This document shows, one piece after another, positions 12,190 to 23,352 of a DNA stretch of 64,000 nt (position 1 is its first letter; every line of letters starts with the position of its first letter). The stretch is from Aldrovandia affinis (taxonomy: Eukaryota > Chordata > Actinopteri > Notacanthiformes > Halosauridae). Location of the stretch: contig JAINUG010000014.1 in the NCBI GenBank assembly GCA_029706075.1, positions 6,039,838 through 6,103,837 of the forward strand, in the 5' to 3' direction. Both the position numbers and the translations under genes were made by a program. The notes beneath the pieces are model-generated. The model saw only the letters and a program-made list of their open reading frames with translations. It was not told the DNA's origin and did no database searches.

Positions 12190-12384
12190 TTTTCTGTAAT
12201 TACACAGTTTATATGAGTAACACCGGCCTTGTCCCTACCCCTCACCTTAATCCCAACACTCTAAACAACCCCGTTTCTTAACCCAAATCTCAAACCCAAA
12301 CCTGGCTCATTGTGCAATTACAGAGTAATATGTTATTTCATATTTGTTATTCAGCACTTGTGTATTACAGTGTAATTACATAGG
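12190..12384. mobile_element. Candidate short inverted-repeat element
   Basis: Near-matching inverted ends TGTAATTACACAG (about 12197-12209) and CAGTGTAATTACA (about 12368-12380) enclose about 170 bp without coding capacity. The interior includes CTAACC-like and TTAACCC words. It abuts the Tc1-like element at 12387. The call is tentative. Confidence 0.4.
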
Positions 12385-12386
12385 TA

Positions 12387-12779
12387 CAGGTAATTGCCCA
12401 AATTAAAGAAACAGTTGAGTAAATGAAGGTGTGGGGTGAGGTGTATTTCACTGGCATGGTCCATTCAACCCTTTAGAGGGCAGGTTAAACACCAATAATA
12501 AATACAAAGCCATTCTGACTTCTCACCTTTGGTGAAGCATTTCTAACCTGATGGGAGAAAGCATTTTCCACCACTATCAACAAAATACCAAATGATGGAA
12601 TTTCTTGTGGAAGAATGGTGTTACATCCCTCCAGTAGAGTTCCAGACACTTGTAGAATCTATGCCAAGGTGCGTGGAAGCTGTTCTGACAGCTCATGCTG
12701 GCCCAACGCCCTATTAAGACACTTTATGTTGTCGTTTCCTCTATTTTCCTTTATTTTGGCAGTTACCTGTATATCACCC
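12387..12779 (+). mobile_element. Internally deleted Tc1-like element, both ends present
   Basis: The element is flanked by TA on both sides (12385-12386 and 12780-12781). Its left end CAGGTAATTGCCCAAATTAA and right end TTTATTTTGGCAGTTACCTG are inverted repeats. At 393 bp it lacks most of a transposase. Only the 3' part is recognisable, by the block GGTGTTACATCCCTCCAGTA, shared with 28520-28560. It is therefore a non-autonomous deletion derivative of the same family as the remnants at 18099, 28320, 34339 and 42640. Confidence 0.85.
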
Positions 12780-12986
12780 ACTCAAAAAATGGTCCTAGAT
12801 TGTGTTTTTTTTTCTTTCCTTTGAGCATGGCCTGAGAGCAAAAGCATAATTTTGTACAAAACGTCGTCTAGAGAAATGACAGAATGGCACAGAAAAGCCG
12901 GTTCTGCAAGGCCACTGTAGCATTCACTCCCTCCCTCACCATTAGAGCACCACATGGAAACACCAACTGGTCTGAAAGAAGCCGGT

Positions 12987-13021
<35 letters not shown>

Positions 13022-13501
13022 GTCGGCACCAAAAATCACACGGTCTGCCATTTACCTCCCTTTTTGGGCTTTTATGTCTCAGTGGCCTCAAAGGTAAAGC
13101 CATTAAAAAGCACCTCCTGCCAGTCACACCCAGCAAATCCCCCCTTTTTCAGCCACGATCCCCTCGGGCAAACGTCTCAGATCTCTCGAAATGAGAACAG
13201 CACGCATCCAGAATGGCACGCATCCCAAGCTGTTCCCACCATGGAACAGCAGAACAACTCAGTGGACCTACGATGCGATATCCATCTGTGAGGAATACTA
13301 CTCTATTCCTGTTTCATATATTGTTTAGCTCTGCGTTGGACTGTGTGGGATGGATGAATAAATTAGCCATGTGAGGTTCACTGACCTGCTCTGCATTTCG
13401 GGACTGCGTGTGCTAAACTAAACACTTCAGGGTGCTCGATTCCAAATACAGACACTTTCCCAGAATGCATCAAATTCATTGGAAGGTACACCACCTACAT
13501 A
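12780..13501. other. Non-coding stretch with a GA microsatellite
   Basis: A GA repeat at 12988-13019; otherwise anonymous. The open frame crossing it is mostly low-complexity. Confidence 0.55.
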
Positions 13502-14238
13502 CAGTGCATTCAGGAAGTATTCAGACCCCTTCACTTTTTCCACATTTTGTTATGTTACAGCCTTATTTTAAAATTGATTAAATTCATTTTTTTCCCTCAT
13601 CAATCTATACACAATACCCCATAATGACAAAGCAAAAACAGGTTTTTAGAAATTTTTGCAAATGTATTGAAAATAAAAAACTGAAATATCACATTTACAT
13701 AAGTATTCAGACCCTTTGCTATGACACTCGAAATTGAGCTCAGATGCATCCTGTTCCCTTTGATCATTCTTGAGATGTCTCTAGAACTTGATTGTAGTCC
13801 ACCTGTGACAAATTCAATTGATTGTACATGCTTTAGAAAGGCACACACCTGTCTATATAAGGTCCCACAGTTCCCAGTGCATGTCAGATTAAAAACTAAT
13901 CCATTAAGTCCTAGGAACTCTCTATAGACCTCCGAGATAGAATTGTGTTGAGGCATAGATCTGGGGAAGGGTATAAAAACATTGCTGAAGCATTGAAAGT
14001 CCCCAGGAGCACAGTGGGCTCCATCATTGTGAAATGGAAAAAGTTTGGAACCACCACGACTCTTCTTAGAGCTGGCCGTCCGGCCAAACTCAGTAACCGG
14101 GCAAGAAGGGACATGGTCAAGGAGGTGACCAAGAACCCAATGGCCACTCTAAGAGAGCTTCAGAGTTCCTCTGCAGCGATGGGAGAACCTGGCAGAAGGA
14201 CAACCATCTCTGCAGCACTCCATCAATCAGGCCTTTTT
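13502..14238 (+). mobile_element. Tc1-like element, 5' half
   Basis: The terminal repeat starts at 13502 (CAGTGCATTCAGGAAGTATT) next to a TA at 13500-13501, as expected for Tc1/mariner insertion. The left non-coding end and the N-terminal part of the transposase are present. The element breaks off at about 14238, where an unrelated repeat begins, so the catalytic part and the right end are missing. Confidence 0.9.
13903..14238 (+). pseudogene. Tc1-like transposase, N-terminal fragment
   Basis: The frame encodes the DNA-binding part of a Tc1-like transposase: a helix-turn-helix region containing IAEALKVPRSTVGSIIVKWK, followed by GRPAKLSNRARRDMV and the second helix-turn-helix region up to ALHQSGL. 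In the family this part recognises the element's own terminal repeats. It cannot work here: the expected start region reads ATT AAG TCC TAG, with no ATG and an in-frame stop at 13912-13914, and the whole DDE catalytic domain is gone. The codons downstream of the stop remain open, so decay is moderate. Confidence 0.85.
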
Positions 14239-14395
14239 GTTTTCACCTTAAAAATCAGCAGCCAATTTAGACCCAAGAAAGCAGGTGAGGCGAGTTAACT
14301 GTGTTGATCAACTTCTTTAATGAATCAATTAAGCGTTGAGTAACAAATAGAGCAGTCCCTGCGGGCCCTCTAGGGCCAGGGTTCGGGAACCTCCG
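14239..14395 (-). repeat. Dispersed repeat (family also at 29.6 and 42.0 kb)
   Basis: Shares the blocks TTTTGTTTTCACCT, AGCAGGTGAGGCGAGTTAAC and AGGGCCAGGGTTCGGGAACC with 41975-42120 (same orientation) and 29628-29765 (opposite orientation). It has no ORF. It resembles a common short fish repeat that I cannot name. It directly truncates the Tc1-like element. Confidence 0.7.
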
Positions 14396-16230
14396 TGTTT
14401 AATAATAACGCTGAGCTAAATAACCTCCGCCCGTCCCCTTGAAAACGGCCTGAGGTGTCCTTTAAGATAAATTTTGCTGAATGAACAAGGGTGGGCTGCG
14501 ATGTAATCATTTTGAGCAGCTTGGGCTTTTGCTTGTCATTTGAAAAATAGCCGTTCCTTTCATTTTCTGTTTCTCTCTTCTTCTTTTTTTTTTTATTGGT
14601 CACAGTGGCTGGATTTCGCTTATTTGCCAAACGGTCCCTGTAGAACAATGAGGGGACAAATCCCACATTAGAAAGGCTGGGACTCAAGGCGAAAGCGACA
14701 TAAAGTCATTAGACTTTTTATATATATTTCTTTAAAGGTCATTGCCTCTGCTACTAATATAGCCTGGATCTAAGAGCGTTCTACGAGACATGGCACAGAG
14801 GCACAGAGATATTTCACACACTCCTGCGTGTTTGCTGGTTTATTTACTTATCCACGTTTTTCATTATTGTGGTGATGAATTGGCTCAATGAGGGAAGCTG
14901 GGTCAAGCGGCAGTCAGTTTCATTGTCCTAATGCCATTTTAATGGCTCTGCTGTTTCTATAGGCAGGAAGACAGATTGTGTGTCACCTGCCACGTATGGA
15001 AAAAACAAAACAAAAAATAACATTCCCTAAATCATCAACAGGTCCCAGGGCCAGAAACTCACGCCCTCTGGAAGTGGGTCTCAGGGCACCGCAGACAAAA
15101 CGGCAGTGTGTGAACTTCACAAAATCTTTAGAGGGGGAAAAAAAAAAAAAAAAAAAAAAAAGGAAGAAAAAGAAATGGAAAGAAAATTGTTTCAGAAGCC
15201 GCGTTGTTTCTCTTCAAATAAGAAGGCATTGATTATTGAACAGTCGAGCGCACACAGTGCATATTGATCTGGTACCCCACTGGGAAGGTGGGGGGCTGGT
15301 GTGAGAAGCAGTAGATTGGATCACCCACTCGTTAAATCGCTGTGACCTACAGTAATGGTCAAAGAGAAAAAAAATATATAACTTCATTACCACGTTTGAG
15401 TCCAACCCCAAGATCGAAGCGTCAGGTCTGAACTCTGCTTTCTGGAGGAGGTGGGGGGGCGGGAGGGGACACGGTTGGGTTCTAAAATGTCTCCCTTCTG
15501 CTTTCGGGCCATTTTTGTTCCCGACAGACGTTTTGCGGTATGATTTAAAAATGAGGAAGACCCTTTTTAAAGTGCGCTGATTAACAGGCTTGTGTTGTGC
15601 GTTGGGGAGATTGCGTGGCTTAACCCCGTTTGAGCTGCCGCATCAGTCAGCAGTGTATTACGGGGTGTTATGTGGACCGTTTTATTTTTTCTCCTCCTCC
15701 CCCAAATGATGACAAAACAATCAAGGAAATCGATGAAAAGCACTTTACACATTAGAATGGCTCCACTGCGTGGCGCATCCATTCAAAACGACAGCCGCAG
15801 ATAGACCCACATTGTTTAATACAACAGGGGGTAAGGTTAAAAAGGCTCGTTTTTAGTCACGTTGATAGCTACATTAGGGTCGATTACTGGTCGCATCGCA
15901 TCCAGTCTACAGGAGTCATTCAGTCTAGCTGTGATGGAGCTTGTCTTTTGAGTGAAAAAAGACTAAGTATGACATGCATAGTGTTTTATAGTAATATACG
16001 AGAGCATTGGATGTATATCGAAGGATAATGTATTTTCTGAATCTGCTTTTAAATAAGGCCCAGGTGCACACAGGCACACTGACACTGTAGAGCTGAGCCC
16101 TTCTGTGTTATTTAGTCCTCACTCGTGCACAACCTTGAGACCAGGCCGTGTTTCCACAGACCCTCTGAAAGAGGAACTATTTCACTTCTGTTGTAAATAA
16201 GACCACTGTAAAAAAACGGGTAATGTTGCA

Positions 16231-16234
<4 letters not shown>
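14396..16234. other. Non-coding stretch with poly-A tract
   Basis: A run of 24 A at 15138-15161 in an A/G-rich setting. There is no recognisable retroposon body upstream, so I do not call it a retroposon tail. The rest is anonymous. Confidence 0.5.
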
Positions 16235-16264
<30 letters not shown>

Positions 16265-16288
16265 TAATGATGAGCACTGCATGCATGC

Positions 16289-16357
<69 letters not shown>

Positions 16358-16384
16358 AGAATGATGAGCACTGCATGCATGCAT

Positions 16385-16463
<79 letters not shown>

Positions 16464-16495
16464 ACTGTATGTGAGTGTGTGTGAGTATGTGTGTG
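16235..16495. repeat. GT compound array with internal duplicated spacer
   Basis: Three GT blocks are separated by two copies of a spacer containing ATGATGAGCACTGCATGCAT (about 16266-16290 and 16361-16385). The repeat unit is thus a GT block plus spacer, duplicated once. Minus-strand frames across it translate to Thr-His repeats and are artefacts. Confidence 0.95.
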
Positions 16496-17344
16496 TATGA
16501 CAGACTGCTGGCCTGCTATCTCATTATGAGGATGGGACTGCACTGCTGCAGTGTAGGTGAAGTAGCCCCGCCTTGAGGAACAGCACAAACCTGCCTGCCC
16601 CACCTGGGGAAATCAAACAGCCCACATCCTCGCTCAGCCAGCGATAAATTAGCGACTGGAACCGCTCATCTCAGTAATAAAACTAAAACAAAGACTGCAC
16701 AGAACGCTTGCAGCAAATCCACGTCTCTCTGTGGGCTGCTTTTTGTTTCCACTATTTACTTATTTTTCGTGGGGGGAAGGGGGGCCGCAACTCTCGGCTG
16801 ATGCACGGCTGAACGGCAGGTTTGGAGAGGCAGACGCGCCGAGCCAGGTGCCCGTTCCTTCTCCAGACGTCGGGGGGAGAACATTTTGCGGGCATAGCGT
16901 GTTTGTGGTTATGTAAGGTTCTGTTGACTGGATCTGGTGAGGCGAGCCGGCAGGGAGGGGGAGTTTAGGGGGCTCCGCGTCTGTAATCAACAGATGCCAC
17001 TGCCCAGATTGAACAACACACCTGTCCCCCTCCCCCGCAACACCCCCGGTTTCTTCAGAAGGAGGCAGTGGCCGCTGGCCATTCAGCCTGTCTCAGAGTG
17101 CTCTAGTATTGTCTGCCTTCTGTTTGATGTTTGTTTTTGCTCGCCCCGAATCTTCAGTCTGTTCTTTTTACTCTTTTCAAAACATGTTGTGTTTTTTTTT
17201 TAGCCCCTCTTCTCTTTTGTCATCCCTTTTTCTTAGCTTTTTCTTTTGTGCTCCCTTTGCCGAGCAATGACGGTAGTCTTATTCCTTATTTTTGTGTCTG
17301 AACAGCACTTTATCGATTTCTATTGATTCAGTTTATTTTTATAT
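16496..17344. other. Non-coding stretch, moderately GC-rich
   Basis: No gene recognised. The block at 16750-17100 is GC-rich and not shared with other parts of the window. It holds short open frames with no domain. Possible but unproven conserved non-coding sequence. Confidence 0.45.
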
Positions 17345-17439
17345 TGTGTGTGTTTGTATGTCTGTTTGTATCTGTCTGTGTGTGTGTCTGTGTGTGTCTT
17401 TCTGTGTGTGCGTGCGTGCAAGAGTGTGAGAGTGTGTGG

Positions 17440-17470
<31 letters not shown>

Positions 17471-17515
17471 CGTGTGTCTGTGTCTGTGAGTGTGTGTGTG
17501 TCTGTGTGTATTGTT
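17345..17515. repeat. Degenerate GT array
   Basis: Imperfect GT repeats with interspersed GTCT and GTAT words. Open frames over it translate as Cys-Val repeats and are artefacts. Confidence 0.9.
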
Positions 17516-17570
17516 TATATACTCAGGCGCAGCGGGATGGTGGCTTGAGTTCCAGCCATTGCGTTTTATG

Positions 17571-17916
17571 TTTATTGTGCGCTTTTTGATGATGCATTGT
17601 GTTTACTGTGCACTTTTTGATGATGCGTTTTGTGTTTATTGTGTGCTTTTTGATTATGCGTTGGGTTTATTGTGTGCTTTTTGATGATGCGTTGTGTTTA
17701 CTGTGCACTTTTTGATGATGCGTTTTGTGTTTATTGTGTGCTTTTTGATGATGCGTTGTGTTTATTGTGTGCTTTTTGATGATGCGTTGTGTTTATTGTG
17801 TGCTTTTTGATGATGCGTTTTGTGTTTATTGTGTGCTTTTTGATGATGCATTTGTGTTTGTTGTGCGCTTTTTGATTATGCTTTTGTGTTTATTGTGAGC
17901 TTTTTTGGAGCGTTTT
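17571..17916. repeat. 31-33-bp minisatellite, eleven copies
   Basis: Eleven consecutive units of the form TTTATTGTGTGCTTTTTGAT-GATGCGTTGTG. Units 2 and 5 share the variant TTTACTGTGCAC together with a longer TTTTGTG end, suggesting that blocks of several units were duplicated. The last units are the most diverged. Confidence 0.95.
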
Positions 17917-18098
17917 CGGGTTATTGCCATCTGCCACAGCCTGGCCTGCCACACGCCTTGGACCTCTTTGTAAACTGTAATCACTGATGTGTCCTAGGTG
18001 TGAAAGGCCTCACAGACGTATTTCATACGCCTAACACTTCCCTCTTTCTCTCTTTCCTTCCACCACCCCCCCTCCTTCCTATGTATATTACATATATA

Positions 18099-18130
18099 CA
18101 GGTAAGTGCCAAAATAACAACACCATTTTG
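18099..18130 (+). mobile_element. Solo Tc1-like end
   Basis: CAGGTAAGTGCCAAAATAAC at 18099, next to a TA at 18097-18098, matches the terminal repeat of the element at 12387-12779. No other part of the element follows. Confidence 0.6.
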
Positions 18131-18421
18131 GTAACTCAGCGGGCACTCAAACGGCTCTTTTTGGCCACTACCAGTCTATACACTGTATATTTAGCTCTCC
18201 CTAGCCATCTCCCTCCCTCCCTCTCTAGCCTTCTCTCTTTCTCACGCTTTCCTCATCTCTTTTTCTCTTTCTCAGTAATTCAAACTGCCATTCGTAGCTT
18301 GGCGGGAGTTATTCGGTGTTGACAAATCATTTTGGAATAAAAAATGTATGACCAAGATTCTCTCTCACCTTCCTTTTTCAGAATGAAACTTTCCATCCCT
18401 CATATCTCTCGCTCTCATCAC

Positions 18422-18540
18422 ACAGTGGACACTGTTATTCCATTCCTGACCATTACAAAAACTATAATCGGTTATGAAATTTTAGAATTCTTATATGGAG
18501 CTTGGAACAATAATTGTACAGCATGGGCCACTGTTTTCTC
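18422..18540. repeat. ~115-bp dispersed repeat (second copy at 31.4 kb)
   Basis: About 115 bp match 31420-31535 closely, including the block CTTATATGGAGCTTGGAACA and the end GGGCCACTGTTTTCTC. Both copies are followed by CT-rich sequence. There are no terminal repeats, ORF or family that I recognise. Confidence 0.85.
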
Positions 18541-19751
18541 AAATGATAATTTTTTTCGCTTTCTCACTCTCACTTTCAATATGCTTTCTCTCTCTCTCTC
18601 TTTTTTGTTGATGTGTTTAATTACCAGTTTAATTGCTGCTTTATATGTGAGTGCTCCCTACGCACCTGGCTATAGAGTTATACCAGTCCGTTTCCATGGT
18701 GTCGATATAAATAATTGATATTTATACACACTATATTATTTATACATCATGAAAACTCCTGTTTTAGAAATATATTAACCAGGTTTTCGTGGAAACTAAT
18801 ACACTTGTGGTTCAAGAAAGTGTTTCAACCGATTGCACCTCACTCCTCCTTCCCCCGACCCCCAAAACTCATAGGCACATCCATGCACATTAAACTGCTA
18901 TATAACACAGTTGATTACTGTCATGATGGCTCTCCAGAAATGGATTTCACACTGATTGATGGTATAATCTCCAATGTGGAATTAGACTGTCAGAAAATGT
19001 GCGTTACCCGAGGCTGTGCAAATGCACAGCGCACCCCCCTCCTCCCCCCTGATTAATTTCAGCGGGGTTGTGAATTTGCATGAATGAATGTCAAATTACC
19101 TCTCGCGAAAAGAGCCTCCTGTCTATTTTCCGAGACACTCCATTCAGCCCTTGTTGACATTTATTAGGAATAATAACTAAATATTTTCAATACAATGCGC
19201 AGTACCAGCTAGCGGGCCGTGACCCGCAGCTGCTGGAAAGGTGAATGCCGGTCATGATGGCGGGAAAAAAAGAAAAAAAACTGTGCCTGATAAACTCCCG
19301 GGGGGGTTGGGGGAGGGCTGGAAAAATTGAGGATGAGATCAGAAAAGTTCTTCCATCATTATTCATCCCACTTACAGAAAAATAATCATAAAAAAGCAAG
19401 AAATCACACAAACAGGCCTATTTTTTTGGTTGCTGCTGTTGTTGTTGCTGTTGCTTGTATATTTCCCCCAAAAAACATTAAAGAAATACCCTTCATCAGA
19501 GACACTCAAACCCAAAATCCCCAATTACAGTATCGCCGTAACCAAGGCAACGTCAGGGGCGGACAGATTGTTCGTTAGCTGAGGAAATCCCCCCGGTGTT
19601 GGTAGGGGGGCATGCTATTAGCGGGGTAAGGGCTGTGTTTGCAGCGGCAGATTAATTCGCAGACTGAGTGCGAACGCAGCTGAGCTTGTAGACCATTGGT
19701 CAGAGAGCCCACGGCACATACTGGGCCGACCCTCTTAAAAAGAGACTTTTC
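18541..19751. other. Non-coding stretch, AT-rich in part
   Basis: No gene recognised. The segment at about 19050-19210 has a homeodomain-site-like GATTAATTTC and is not shared with other parts of the window, so it is a weak candidate for conserved non-coding DNA. G-runs occur near 19300. Confidence 0.45.
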
Positions 19752-20040
19752 TAAACCTGTCTCTGCCAGACCTGCCCTGGCCGTCAGCCCCGATTGGGGG
19801 CGACATTCAGCTGTCCACCCCAGGGGGAGTGGGGAGGGTTGTTGGCACGAGTTCGCTGTGAAGCCCGTAAGGGAGTCTCCAGAACGTGGGTGGGCGAATC
19901 CCGTCTCGAAGGGAGCGGTGTACGCTGACCTCTGAGAATTAGCTTGCCTCATAGAGATGAGCGGCGGACCCCTGTGGGGAGGGCAAATTGAAATAAACAG
20001 AGGGTATAATTGGCTACTAAATTGGGAGGGAAAAAATTAT
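19752..20040 (+). mobile_element. SINE-A copy, head missing
   Basis: Body and 3' part are present: GTCAGCCCCGATTGGGGGCG, GAATTAGCTTGCCTCATAGA and the tail block GCTACTAAATTGGGAGGG. The sequence upstream of about 19752 no longer matches the tRNA-like head. It is followed within 45 bp by the repeat at 20082. Confidence 0.85.
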
Positions 20041-20081
20041 AATATATATTTTTTTAAAGCATCAGGTTGTTTAAGCCTTTG

Positions 20082-20375
20082 TAGCCAAAGGCTAATTTCC
20101 AACACCTGTTCCCAATAAACTACAGAAAAAGAAAAGTATGTATCAAAAAAATAAAAACAAACAAATCAAAATAAATGACAAACACAGAAGTACAAAGTCA
20201 CTCGATACAAACAAATATCCAATAATACCTTTGAGCAATAGAAGCACATGGAAACTCAAACAGCAGACCAAGTGTCTGCCCTGTCAATACCACAGACCCT
20301 TAAGCCCAGCACCACTCGCTCTCTCGCTCTCGCTCTCTTGCTCTCTCTCACTCTCTCTCTCTCACTCTTTCCCTT
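20082..20375. repeat. Third copy of the 4.7-kb repeat
   Basis: Matches 4974-5250 block by block (GCCAAAGGCTAATTTCCAAC, then the A-rich section, CTTTGAGCAATAGAAGCACA, and the final CT-rich run). As at 4.7 kb, it lies immediately 3' of a SINE-A copy. Confidence 0.85.
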
Positions 20376-20475
20376 TCTCAAAAAAAAAAAAGTTCATCCT
20401 GTCTGGTAGTCTCCAGCCTCGTCCTGGACCCTCCTACGCTCCTCCGTTTGTCTTATAAATACAATGTAGTACAAT

Positions 20476-20870
20476 CATTTAACAGAGCACTTTTATCCAA
20501 AGGGACTTACAGAAAGTGCATTCAGCTCGAGTAGATGAACAACCACTTGATGCTATAATGTTCAAGCACATTGTTCATCAAGTAAGCAGCATAAACAACA
20601 CAAGTACCAATTACAAGTAAATTAACAATAAGTGCAAATATTTAAAATATAGGGATGGGTGGGTTAAGGTCCGAGGTGCAGTCTAAAGAGATGTGTTTTC
20701 AGACTGCGGTGGTAGATGACTCGGTTGTCCTGACATCAGTGAGGAGGTAATTCCATCACAGTGGTGCCAGGACAGAGAAGAGTCCTGACCGGGATGAGCG
20801 GCCATTGGTCACTCAGCGTGAGGGAGTAACCAATCGCCTAGAGGCAGCAGGGCTCTTCTGTATCACCCCA
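20476..20870 (-). repeat. Mosaic fish-type repeat with LINE-type tail word
   Basis: The left part has CACTTTTATCCAAAGGGACT, the complement of the tail shared by several fish SINEs and LINEs. The right part (about 20690-20800) has TCCTGACATCAGTGAGGAGG and a block about an assessed repeat border that I recall from a common fish repeat. I could not confirm that these belong to one element. No ORF. Confidence 0.5.
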
Positions 20871-21288
20871 AATCACCTGTTTCTGGAGGAGAGGGGGCCA
20901 CCGTGAGCCATGTCAGAAATGGGTTGTGACTGGCGTCTAGACAGGATTCAGGTGTTGGAAACAGCCTGCTGCGGCTGGCTCGTAGTACTGTAAGTTTAAG
21001 AGCCCGCTCGAGACCAATCTGGCTATAACCGTAATGAGGGAGAAAGTTAACTTGGCAGGGTCTACAATGCAAAAAAGAGGAATTCCATTAATGGGCCTGA
21101 CCTCCACTGTTCCCACCACAAGGCCGTGAAGACCAGCACCATGAGAACATCCCCTGGCAAAACTGCTCCTCCAATGTTTATAGAAATTGACCTGAACCAC
21201 AGACCCAAACCTATATACACAGATCAATCCTTTGAGGGAACTAAATTAAATGGCATTAAAAAAATCTACCAGATTTGCAGGATGTGTT
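20871..21288. other. Non-coding stretch, nothing recognised
   Basis: Anonymous sequence with short open frames and no recognised domain. Confidence 0.45.
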
Positions 21289-21448
21289 GCTAGGGTCAAG
21301 AGTTCCAGACTGAGGCGAGCACTAATGATGGCCAGACACGGTGACCACAGCCCCGCCCTGGAAATGGGCCACCGCAATGAGACCTGGTGTGCTAGGGTCA
21401 AGAGTTCCAGACTGAGGCGAGCGCTAATGATGCCCAGACACGGTGACC
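21289..21448. repeat. Tandem duplication, period 102
   Basis: A segment of about 57 bp beginning GCTAGGGTCAAGAGTTCCAG at 21289 recurs at 21391 with two or three differences. The two copies are separated by about 45 bp of different sequence. Confidence 0.9.
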
Positions 21449-21859
21449 CCCCAAATAACAAGGCCGTTTCATCACCGCAACCTGGCACAGTCTGAGACAG
21501 CACTGCCCTTTCTTCTTTCCTGCCCCCAAATGCCTCTTCATCAGGGGACAAACGCTCCCTGGAATGTTCCGCACGGACCAATCGGTTTGTGCATCCATCA
21601 GGCTCAGAAGCAATAAAAACTGCGGTTTCTGTGAGAGGAGGCTTGAGTTGGAGAGAGAGCAGCCCGATATGGCTCTGCCTGGTGTAGTTTTAGAGGGGGG
21701 GGGGTGTAGGGTGGGGTGAGGGGGGGCAAAGCATAAGTACAACATGTGTGCCTTCTATTTATTCAAATTGGGTTTTTCAGGGTGGTGGTGGTGGGAGAGG
21801 AGTAGGGAGGCAGTAAACTGTGTGTGTATTTGTAATCAGTATAAAGTTTATGTTTGGAG
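21449..21859. other. Non-coding stretch, nothing recognised
   Basis: Anonymous, with G-runs at about 21696-21730. Confidence 0.45.
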
Positions 21860-22255
21860 AGAAGAGAGAGGGAGGGGAAGAGAGAGAATGAAAGTGAGAG
21901 GGAGACAGAAAGTGCAGAGAGACCGAAAGAAAAGGAGGTAGAGAAGATGAAACAGAGTGGAGGAGAGAAAGAAGAAGAGCGAGAGGGAGAGAGAGAAAGG
22001 TAGAGGGGAGGAATGAAAGAAAGGGAATGTGAGAGAGAGATGGAGTGAGAGGGAAAATGAGACTGAGGGGTCCACAGAGAGAGGTGTGTGTGTGGGAGTG
22101 CTGTCCAGCCTGAGTGTGTCCTATCACTATCAATGCCCGGCTGGACATTGGGAAAGAGAGAGGGGTAGAGAGGAGAAATGAAAGAAAGGGAATGTGAGAG
22201 AGAGATTGAGTGAGAGGGAAAGTGAGACAGAGAGGTGTGTGTGGGGGGGGGGGGT
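21860..22255. repeat. Purine-rich tract with ~150-bp tandem duplication
   Basis: Almost all G/A on this strand. A block from about 21998 to 22145 (with GAATGTGAGAGAGAGA and CCTGAGTGTGTCCT) is repeated at about 22163-22293 with a roughly 10-bp indel. Minus-strand frames translate as Ser-Leu-Pro repeats and are artefacts. Confidence 0.85.
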
Positions 22256-22768
22256 TGTCAGGCCTGAGTGTGTCCTGTCAGTGCTGGGCTGGAGAAGCTG
22301 TATAATTCAGCACATTTTGCTGGATGTGGGAGGGAGAGACCTGACAGGGCGATTCTTCGGTTGACACACGCGGCGCTGGGGTGTAATGGGAAACCTTGCC
22401 CCCCCACACCGCGGGCGGGACGACACAATGCACCGCTCAATCCTAAAGACAGCCTGTCAATTCTGCTTCTCTTTTTCACTCCAGAGAGAGGAGGGGAGGG
22501 GTGGCGTCAGGGCGGGGGAATAAACGGTTGCCACTCCGCGGACCAGAATGGGCAATTGTATTTGCCCATCTCCTGTGCAGATAATCCGTGGGTCTAGAGA
22601 GCAAACGGCCACAGCATCTACACCCCTCCACGTCGGAGAAATGGATGCCTCTTTAACAGTAGGGATTTACATTTTTTATTTTTATATTACATTTTCAGTA
22701 TTAGTATTTAGTTCAGCATTACCTGCTTTTCTAGGATGGAGGTTAACTTTTTGTCTTAATTTCCACTG

Positions 22769-22810
<42 letters not shown>

Positions 22811-23089
22811 TTGCACCCACCTTCCCCCCAGGCACTGCCCACCAAATTTGGCACAAGCGTAACGAGGAAGATGGCACCGGCCGACAGCAGACCCCTCCCT
22901 GCGCATCAGACGGGCCTCTGAAGCGAAGGCCGCAGGCTGTCACGTTTTTTTCCACAACGGTAATGCTAGAAACCTGAAAGGCCCGCTCCTAGGAAGTGGC
23001 CACAGCCAATCAAGAGTGAGGGACAGGCTACAGGACAGTAGGCGAAATCTGCTCAACTTCGGCCATCGCTATTTAGAATTAACACAGTG
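22256..23089. other. Non-coding stretch with CT microsatellite
   Basis: CT repeat at 22770-22811. The rest is anonymous and partly GC-rich. No exon recognised. Confidence 0.5.
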
Positions 23090-23352
23090 CATTTATTTTT
23101 TCAATTTTACCCTCCCCCACAAACTCACCCCAACCCTGTTTACGAGGTCGCTCCACCACTCCTCGGCAAGCTCGTGCCAGCTCTCCCTCCCCCCTCCCCC
23201 AGGGGCAGATAGCCAAATGCCGCCCCCGATCGGGACACCCCACCAGGGCTGGTCTGGTACAGTTGGATTTCAAACCAGGACTGTAATAGGCAGCTCACAC
23301 TTGTAAAGGACCAGCCAATACGGGTGCGTTAGGCCGCTACGCTATCGGACCC
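23090..23352 (-). mobile_element. SINE-A copy
   Basis: On the minus strand: head TAGCGTAGCGGCCTAACGC (from about 23346 downward), degenerate B box around 23260-23275, body with the CCGATCGGGACACCCCACC complement, and a slightly shortened 3' part ending in TCAATTTTACCCTCCCC (23100-23116). The A-rich tail block is missing. No target duplication seen. Confidence 0.85.

Noticed and set aside
15138-15161. Poly-A run as the tail of a processed pseudogene
   Set aside because: No recognisable coding sequence upstream and no flanking direct repeat found.
17571-17916. CRISPR-like array of ~32-bp repeats
   Set aside because: The units are directly adjacent without spacers, and the genome is eukaryotic; this is a minisatellite.
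21777-22148. Ser-Leu-Pro-rich minus-strand frames
   Set aside because: They are produced by the polypurine tract on the other strand.
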